Shown piece by piece: positions 46,277-50,977 of a stretch of 50,977 bases of DNA. The stretch covers positions 1 through 50,977 of the IMG/VR virus record IMGVR_UViG_3300024278_000005. One strand, given 5' to 3'. Position numbers and translations under genes: made by a program. The notes beneath the pieces were generated by a model that was given only the letters and a program-made list of their open reading frames with translations, was not told the DNA's origin and ran no database searches. Position 1 is the first letter of the stretch, and each line of letters begins with the position of its first letter. The DNA is from a virus.

Positions 46277-47053
46277 TTATAGCTTGAATAGTTCTATGTG
46301 CATAGAGCCGATAATATCCGCCCCAACGTTAGCTGTAATGGTACTAATCTTAATCTGGGATTGGGCGGGGTAAGTAAAAGTACTACCTACTTCTGTTGCG
46401 TTGTTAGCGTTTAAAAATACAGCATCTTGGGATAGGAACACTCCTGGGGTCAAAGTACCATTGTAGCGGGTGACCGTAGCCCTCAGCACCACCTGAGCAT
46501 TATGGCTGGTGCCCATCCCAGTATTCCAATGGGTCACGAAGGCAAAGTAGCCCTCAGGGACGGTGTAGCGGCAACTAAGGGACTGGTTACCCCCCGCTTG
46601 GATGCGCTCATGGGTGACGGCTCCAGAAACCGTCCTGAGTATGATATTGCCCGCCGTGACCCCGCCGATGCCCACGGTTAGGCTGTGCATCCATTGCACG
46701 GCTTTGCAATTGGCCATAGCGGGCACAGCAACGGGGGTGAGTCCATTGAGGGTCACGTTGGCAGTCTGGGGGAGCCATGCGCTGTCTAGGTAGTGAATCT
46801 GCACAGACCTAGCCCCAGTTCCCGCTGCGGTGTCATTGGCGTTAGCGCTAACCACTTCCCAGGTCTCAGTTCCCGCTACTAGGGGGAAGCTAGGGGTTGT
46901 GAGCCAATCTGCCAAATCCTCATAGGCGGTAGTGCCCGTAAAGCTTAGTCGCCTGCCAATGATTGAGAAGCGCTTGATTTCCTTGCCCTGGTAGCTTTGG
47001 GCGTTGATGGCTTTTGCCAGTTCTAGGTCAGGGATGCGATTGAGGTAGGCCAT
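46277..47053 (-). CDS. Virion structural protein (decoration-like)
   Basis: A 258-residue protein starting at ATG 47053. It contains TWEVVSANANDTAAGTGARS, then NVTLNGLTPVAVPAMANCKA. This ND-AAGTGAR pattern recurs in virion decoration or tail-surface proteins of many aquatic phages. A beta-rich core follows. Its ATG abuts the end of the upstream gene, so it is operonic. It is probably a surface or fibre component. Confidence 0.6.
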   Translation of the reverse strand: MAYLNRIPDLELAKAINAQSYQGKEIKRFSIIGRRLSFTGTTAYEDLADWLTTPSFPLVAGTETWEVVSANANDTAAGTGARSVQIHYLDSAWLPQTANVTLNGLTPVAVPAMANCKAVQWMHSLTVGIGGVTAGNIILRTVSGAVTHERIQAGGNQSLSCRYTVPEGYFAFVTHWNTGMGTSHNAQVVLRATVTRYNGTLTPGVFLSQDAVFLNANNATEVGSTFTYPAQSQIKISTITANVGADIIGSMHIELFKL

Positions 47054-47463
47054 TAGCTGATATACCAGTTAGAAACAGAATCGGAATGCAGGGAGATGGA
47101 TTCCCATTGCCCTAGGGTTTGGATTGTCTCCCCGTCGATTAAGTCGGAGCCTGAGCGCTGAATGGTGACCGTGTTAGCGGTGGTGTCAATGCGCTTGAAG
47201 TGCAGAATTTGGTAGGGTGCGGCGGAAGCCAGAGGAAGGGTAAGGATGAGGTTCCCGCCAACACAGGCCACATGATAGCGGTAGGGGGATGTAATAGCAA
47301 TGGTGCCAGACTCACTGATGGGGTAGTAGGGCACAGTGCCAGCGGGAAGGGGTTGGGGGACATCCCCCGGTCTACCATAGGTGATAGTGCCATCATCGGC
47401 TACATAGAAGCGATAGCCTCCAGCTAGCCAGCCTTGATTATTGGGAAGAGAGTAAATATACAT
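47053..47463 (-). CDS. Tail-fibre-region beta protein
   Basis: A 136-residue protein starting at ATG 47463 (MYIYSLPNNQGWLAGGYRFY). A longer open frame reaches 47715, but that lies inside the LamG gene. The core is beta-rich and Gly/Thr-rich, with the pattern GNLILTLPLASAAPYQILHF, then NTVTIQRSGSDLIDGETIQT, common in phage fibre proteins. It is followed directly by the next gene. Confidence 0.65.
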   Translation of the reverse strand: MYIYSLPNNQGWLAGGYRFYVADDGTITYGRPGDVPQPLPAGTVPYYPISESGTIAITSPYRYHVACVGGNLILTLPLASAAPYQILHFKRIDTTANTVTIQRSGSDLIDGETIQTLGQWESISLHSDSVSNWYIS

Positions 47464-47468
47464 AAGGG

Positions 47469-48188
47469 CTAACCAATGGGGTATGGAACGGTGGGGACTG
47501 AAGTACCTGCTATACCGACCCCTTTGTAAATCTGTAAATGTGACAAATACCCCTGAACGTATGCGGAATCTAGCTGGTTGTAGCCAACTCTTAGTTCGTT
47601 GCTTGTTGTCAGATCTCCTGGGATGCTTTCGGATCCGCTGGAGGGCGTTAACTGATTTCCATCGACAAAGTAGGAAATCATCCCTGATACCCTCCTGACT
47701 AAAACATAATGCCAATTACCATCATTAATGTTCGTGCTATAGACTGGCTCTTGAACTCCGGATCCGGTTGTTCTAGCAAAATAGGTAGAATTCAGGCTGT
47801 TAAACCTGTTACCAATTCGCCAAGTATTCGCCTGGTTAAAATTACTTAATATGGTACCGACGATCATCGTGTACGAGCCTACTGCTGACCCTCTCCAAAA
47901 AAACCGCACGGTAAAGTCCCCGGTTCCCAGTTGAAATGCTGTATTATTGGCTATTGACAAATAATCTCCAGAGCCGTCTAAATAAAGACTGCTATTTACT
48001 CCCGTTAAAGCAGGTGCCTGAGCCGTAGAAATAACAGTATCACCATTCCGGGTAACAGCGTGGCCATACTGAGAAACGTCAGTGAAGGTGGTCTGACCAT
48101 TGGTTCCCGTTAGGGGAAGGTATAGGACTACATTACTCCAATAGGGATCTCCCGTCCCACCAAAAAAGCCCACAGGAAACGTAAACAT
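47469..48188 (-). CDS. LamG-like (concanavalin-type) tail protein
   Basis: A 239-residue protein starting at ATG 48188. It has a LamG/concanavalin-like jellyroll: YLPLTGTNGQTTFTDVSQYG, SLYLDGSGDYLSIANN, TVRFFWRG, then NWHYVLVRRVSGMISYFVDG. Such domains often bind glycans and occur in phage fibres. It lies between two fibre genes, fitting a host-receptor-binding role. It is operonic with them. Confidence 0.8.
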   Translation of the reverse strand: MFTFPVGFFGGTGDPYWSNVVLYLPLTGTNGQTTFTDVSQYGHAVTRNGDTVISTAQAPALTGVNSSLYLDGSGDYLSIANNTAFQLGTGDFTVRFFWRGSAVGSYTMIVGTILSNFNQANTWRIGNRFNSLNSTYFARTTGSGVQEPVYSTNINDGNWHYVLVRRVSGMISYFVDGNQLTPSSGSESIPGDLTTSNELRVGYNQLDSAYVQGYLSHLQIYKGVGIAGTSVPTVPYPIG

Positions 48189-50977
48189 TACTTAAAGTCC
48201 TTGGTTAGAGTGCAGTTTAGATTCCCCCCGCCAGCAGCGCAATAGCAGGTCAAAATATCTACCGCATTAGCCGCAGTGGAGAGGGTGGGGACGGTGCCAC
48301 CGGGGAATTTATAGTTGGTGCCGTAGGCCAAAGTACGCCCGCCTGTGGCATCCTGGACAATCCTGAAGACGTAGGTGAATCCGGCTACCGTATTGGTGGG
48401 ATTGGCGAGGGTGCGGTTACCGCCTAAGGTCACTGTAAAGCTATTGGATAGAGCCGCGTCAACGCTAATAGTGGCTCCGTCGGTTAGGGCGACTTGGGCG
48501 GTGCCTTGGGCGGCGGTGTAGGTCTGGCTGCGGCCTAAGACAGCAATCTGGTTATCGGTGCCGCTGGATTCTTCCCGGTATCGCAGAATTTGACTGGTGT
48601 TGAGCCAGAGGGTGGCTTCGTTGACTCCAGTAATAGGGGCTGAAGCTTGTTCTTGCAAAGTAAAAGTTACCCCGCCCGCCCCACCGGGAATATTGAGGGT
48701 GCCAACCCCAGCAGTTACCGCAAGGCTAGCCCCCGCGCCCGTCACATTCAGGGTCGTGATAGTGCCTTGGGCTATGCCTTCGTCCTGGCCTTGGATACCA
48801 CTGCCACCGGGAATATTGAGGGTGGCGGTACCACTGGAAACGCTTAAGGTGGCTCCAGCACCCGTGATGTTGAATGTGGTGACTTGGCCAGCGGTACCCT
48901 GGTTTACGCCTTCATCCTGCCATTGGATATCCGGTTGCTTTTCGTCATCTAGCTCTTGGATTGCAGCCTGGACGGTGGTAGCCGCGATGTTACCGTAAGG
49001 CGTTACGGTGACTTGACTAGCGTTATAGTCCCCATTGGCGGCGGTAACCACACCCGTGCGACCGAAAACACTGGTTACACCTCCCGCCGCGCCGATCGCG
49101 GTTAATGCGCCCGATGTGGTGCCAGTGCTGCGGTAAAGCAGGTTCGGGCTATTGTCTGTTTTCACATGAAGCTGGTTGGCTACCGTGGGGGTGAATCCCG
49201 TGGGATCCCCTGTGAAGGTGGCATATGCAGTGATAGAGACTTGAGTTTTACTAGCGTTGTCCGTAACAGTAACAGGAGAGCCTACAAAATTTAGGATATT
49301 GCGCTGAACTACGCTTATGCCTTCATCCTGCACGGTGATAGGGTTTGGCGCAGCAATTTGTATTTGCTCATTTGCGCCGGGGTTTAGTTTAGTTAAAACA
49401 ACCCCTGTACCAGCAATTAATTTATTCTCTAAATAGTTAATCGTCGTGTCAGCACTCGAAACATATAATCTGCCTTTATCAGCAAATAAATCCGAGAACG
49501 TCCCTTCCGCCTCAGGAATACAGCCATCATTGGGATCATGGCTGATGATAGTGGCACGGGTGTTGGGACTGGGGTAGTGCCACGCAATGGCCACTTCATA
49601 GCTCCCCGCCCCTAGACTGGAGCCGCTACCCCCACCGCTAGGCACGATCGCGCCGTAGCCATACAGTCCAAATCCAGGGCTAGCGCTGCTATTGGGTAGA
49701 GTTGCCCCGCTAGTCCACCCAGATAAACTGCTAATGGTGGTGGCGGTTTGGGTGCTACCGGGTGCCACGGTGAGGGGGGTGGGTAGTTCATAGATGATGC
49801 CCGACAGCCGCACAAACACCCGTATCCGTGGCACCGTGAAAGCGGCTACCGTCCCCGCTATCCGGTCGGGGTAATTACTGCGGATGGTGGTGGGGTGGGT
49901 GACGGTGATGGTGAGGTTTTGCCCTGGGGTGATAGCGATGGGAGTTTGCCAGGGACTAGCGGTGTAGGAGCCAGGGGTGGTGCTGACTAGGGCGCGTAGG
50001 GCTTCTGTGGGCAGTAGAGTGGCACCGGGGGAGCGTAGGGTTACTTGCGCCCCCAAGGTGGCATCCATGGCGATTTTCTGTAGGGCTAGGTCAGCGGTTA
50101 GCCCACTCAGGGATTGGGTATCGACTAAAGGGCTGGTGTAGCCCGCGATCGTGCAGACCCCGCCCTGTCGCTCTACCCCGGAAACCGTGGGTAGGATCCG
50201 CAGATACTCCAGCCCCGGATCCTGGTAGACCAGATTGCCAGTGATGTTGTAGGACGAATCATAGAAGCCCCTAGGGGGAATGGGAGTGACCAGAATTTCC
50301 ACGGCACTGCCATCGGCAAAGGGTTCCCCGGTGGCATTGAGTTCTTCGGCACTGACTTTAATGGCTACGCGGTAAGCGGCGGCAAAGCCACGGGCAAGGT
50401 CACGGGGTAACAGAATATTGGAGCCAACTAGCCGCCCGGTGCCACTACTGAGATAGGTGTAGGGCAATGCCGCGCCGGTGCCTGAGGGGGTGGTGTCGAG
50501 AATCCCTGTGGCGCGGTCAACATAGCCTAAAAGCGTGACATAGACCTTGCCAGAGAATCGGGTGGTTACGTCCTGACCTGCCACGAATAACTGAAAGGCT
50601 AGGGCAGTGCCTTGGGGTAGAATTGCGCCCCCCGTGGCAGTGAGGCCATTACTCAGGTCAATGCGTACCGGGGAAGCCTGTAGGGAGCCATCGGGGGTGT
50701 AGGGCAGTGGCTCAATGATGACGGCACTGGATAGCTGATTGAGGGGACGATCGCAACCCACCCGCCCGCCATTGGCATCAGCGGTGCTTGCCAAGTAAGT
50801 GCTAAAAGGTTTCAGCGTAGCAGTCCACAATCCATTATCCGCCTCATACCGCAATCCATCAGCGGTGACAGTGCGCATGGTGCCATCTAAAGGGCTAGCG
50901 GGTAAAGCGGCTACGGTGGCGGATGTACCCGCAAGGACAAAATCTTGATCCCGTGTTAGCTCTAGGGTGAGAGGTAG
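48188..50977 (-). CDS. Large tail fibre protein (N-terminus outside the window)
   Basis: At least 929 codons; the frame is open past ATG 50878 to the right edge, so the true start lies beyond the window. The C-terminal part holds FGRTGVVTAANGDYNASQV, then PYGNIAATTVQAAIQELDDE, which is typical of phage tail fibres. Two repeats with QDEGI-QGT, then ITGAGATLSVSSGTATLNIP follow (residues about 690-780 from ATG 50878). The N-terminal half is beta-rich and Thr/Pro/Gly-rich, as in fibre shafts. It is the first gene of the fibre cluster on the minus strand. Confidence 0.75.
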   Translation of the reverse strand, partial: LPLTLELTRDQDFVLAGTSATVAALPASPLDGTMRTVTADGLRYEADNGLWTATLKPFSTYLASTADANGGRVGCDRPLNQLSSAVIIEPLPYTPDGSLQASPVRIDLSNGLTATGGAILPQGTALAFQLFVAGQDVTTRFSGKVYVTLLGYVDRATGILDTTPSGTGAALPYTYLSSGTGRLVGSNILLPRDLARGFAAAYRVAIKVSAEELNATGEPFADGSAVEILVTPIPPRGFYDSSYNITGNLVYQDPGLEYLRILPTVSGVERQGGVCTIAGYTSPLVDTQSLSGLTADLALQKIAMDATLGAQVTLRSPGATLLPTEALRALVSTTPGSYTASPWQTPIAITPGQNLTITVTHPTTIRSNYPDRIAGTVAAFTVPRIRVFVRLSGIIYELPTPLTVAPGSTQTATTISSLSGWTSGATLPNSSASPGFGLYGYGAIVPSGGGSGSSLGAGSYEVAIAWHYPSPNTRATIISHDPNDGCIPEAEGTFSDLFADKGRLYVSSADTTINYLENKLIAGTGVVLTKLNPGANEQIQIAAPNPITVQDEGISVVQRNILNFVGSPVTVTDNASKTQVSITAYATFTGDPTGFTPTVANQLHVKTDNSPNLLYRSTGTTSGALTAIGAAGGVTSVFGRTGVVTAANGDYNASQVTVTPYGNIAATTVQAAIQELDDEKQPDIQWQDEGVNQGTAGQVTTFNITGAGATLSVSSGTATLNIPGGSGIQGQDEGIAQGTITTLNVTGAGASLAVTAGVGTLNIPGGAGGVTFTLQEQASAPITGVNEATLWLNTSQILRYREESSGTDNQIAVLGRSQTYTAAQGTAQVALTDGATISVDAALSNSFTVTLGGNRTLANPTNTVAGFTYVFRIVQDATGGRTLAYGTNYKFPGGTVPTLSTAANAVDILTCYCAAGGGNLNCTLTKDFK

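Noticed and set aside
1-50977. Circular closure of the window
   Set aside because: Joining the ends puts the left-end minus gene into a frame of the right end that meets a stop within about 30 codons, and it differs from the fibre frame.
1-50977. tRNA genes
   Set aside because: No cloverleaf with the conserved T-arm GTTCGAATC-type sequence was seen in the intergenic stretches by eye; a covariance-model search was not possible here.

Overview
The window is part of a tailed bacteriophage (or prophage) genome from a cyanobacterial host. The phage identity rests on terminase small and large subunits, a portal, a head-tail connector, a MuF-type head protein, an HK97-gp10-like neck protein, a 1958-residue tape measure, a large tail/baseplate protein and a block of tail-fibre-like proteins. 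The cyanobacterial link rests on at least 13 copies of the HIP1 octamer GCGATCGC (less than one expected by chance in 51 kb) and on a monomeric B12-dependent ribonucleotide reductase of the type common in cyanobacteria. No host housekeeping genes, tRNAs, integrase or insertion sequences were seen. The genome is incomplete: genes run off both ends, the two ends do not join in frame, and no major capsid protein, DNA polymerase or endolysin was found.

Layout. 1-1.4 kb: end of an ssDNA-binding-like gene, then a non-coding stretch with GCTTAT/ATAAGC repeats, an AT-rich tract and a decayed copy of part of the replication-initiator gene (candidate origin). 1.4-3.8 kb: terminase. 3.8-12.6 kb: small genes on both strands, a Rha-type and a BRO/KilA-type antirepressor-like gene, an archaeal-type thymidylate synthase, and dnaN. 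12.6-16.9 kb: small winged-helix protein, membrane coiled-coil protein, EAL-domain (c-di-GMP phosphodiesterase family) protein, tail/baseplate protein. 17-19.7 kb: nrdJ. 19.7-24.8 kb: many single-gene units, plus a second antirepressor that shares its C-terminal domain with the Rha protein. 24.8-28.8 kb: SF2 helicase and replication initiator on the minus strand. 28.8-31.9 kb: MuF protein, zinc-ribbon protein, GIY-YIG-like nuclease, HTH regulator. 32.0-35.2 kb: an operon of small membrane proteins ending in an FtsK/HerA-like ATPase. 35.3-51 kb: Holliday-junction-resolvase-like nuclease, tape measure, neck and portal genes, and tail fibres.

The most unusual feature is a family of about twelve near-identical promoter modules. 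Most have an AAAATATTTT box, then TTGACA, a 17-bp spacer often holding CCCTAGGG, then a -10. They drive mostly single small orphan genes, each usually closed by a GC-rich AAGCCCC/GGGGCTT terminator. Six of the transcripts start with a GGGG-N4-CCCC hairpin and most lack a clear Shine-Dalgarno sequence. Two neighbouring units (20.0-20.5 kb) share promoter, leader and terminator almost exactly while their coding sequences differ, which looks like cassette exchange. Two antirepressor-like genes also share a folded leader RNA and an extended -10 promoter.

Working model: the initiator, helicase, clamp, SSB-like protein and two nucleases form the replication/recombination set; NrdJ and the thymidylate synthase supply dNTPs; the promoter-module genes are probably a co-regulated early set acting on the host; and the structural genes lie in scattered, oppositely oriented blocks rather than one late operon. 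Functions come from motifs read by eye; no database search was run.
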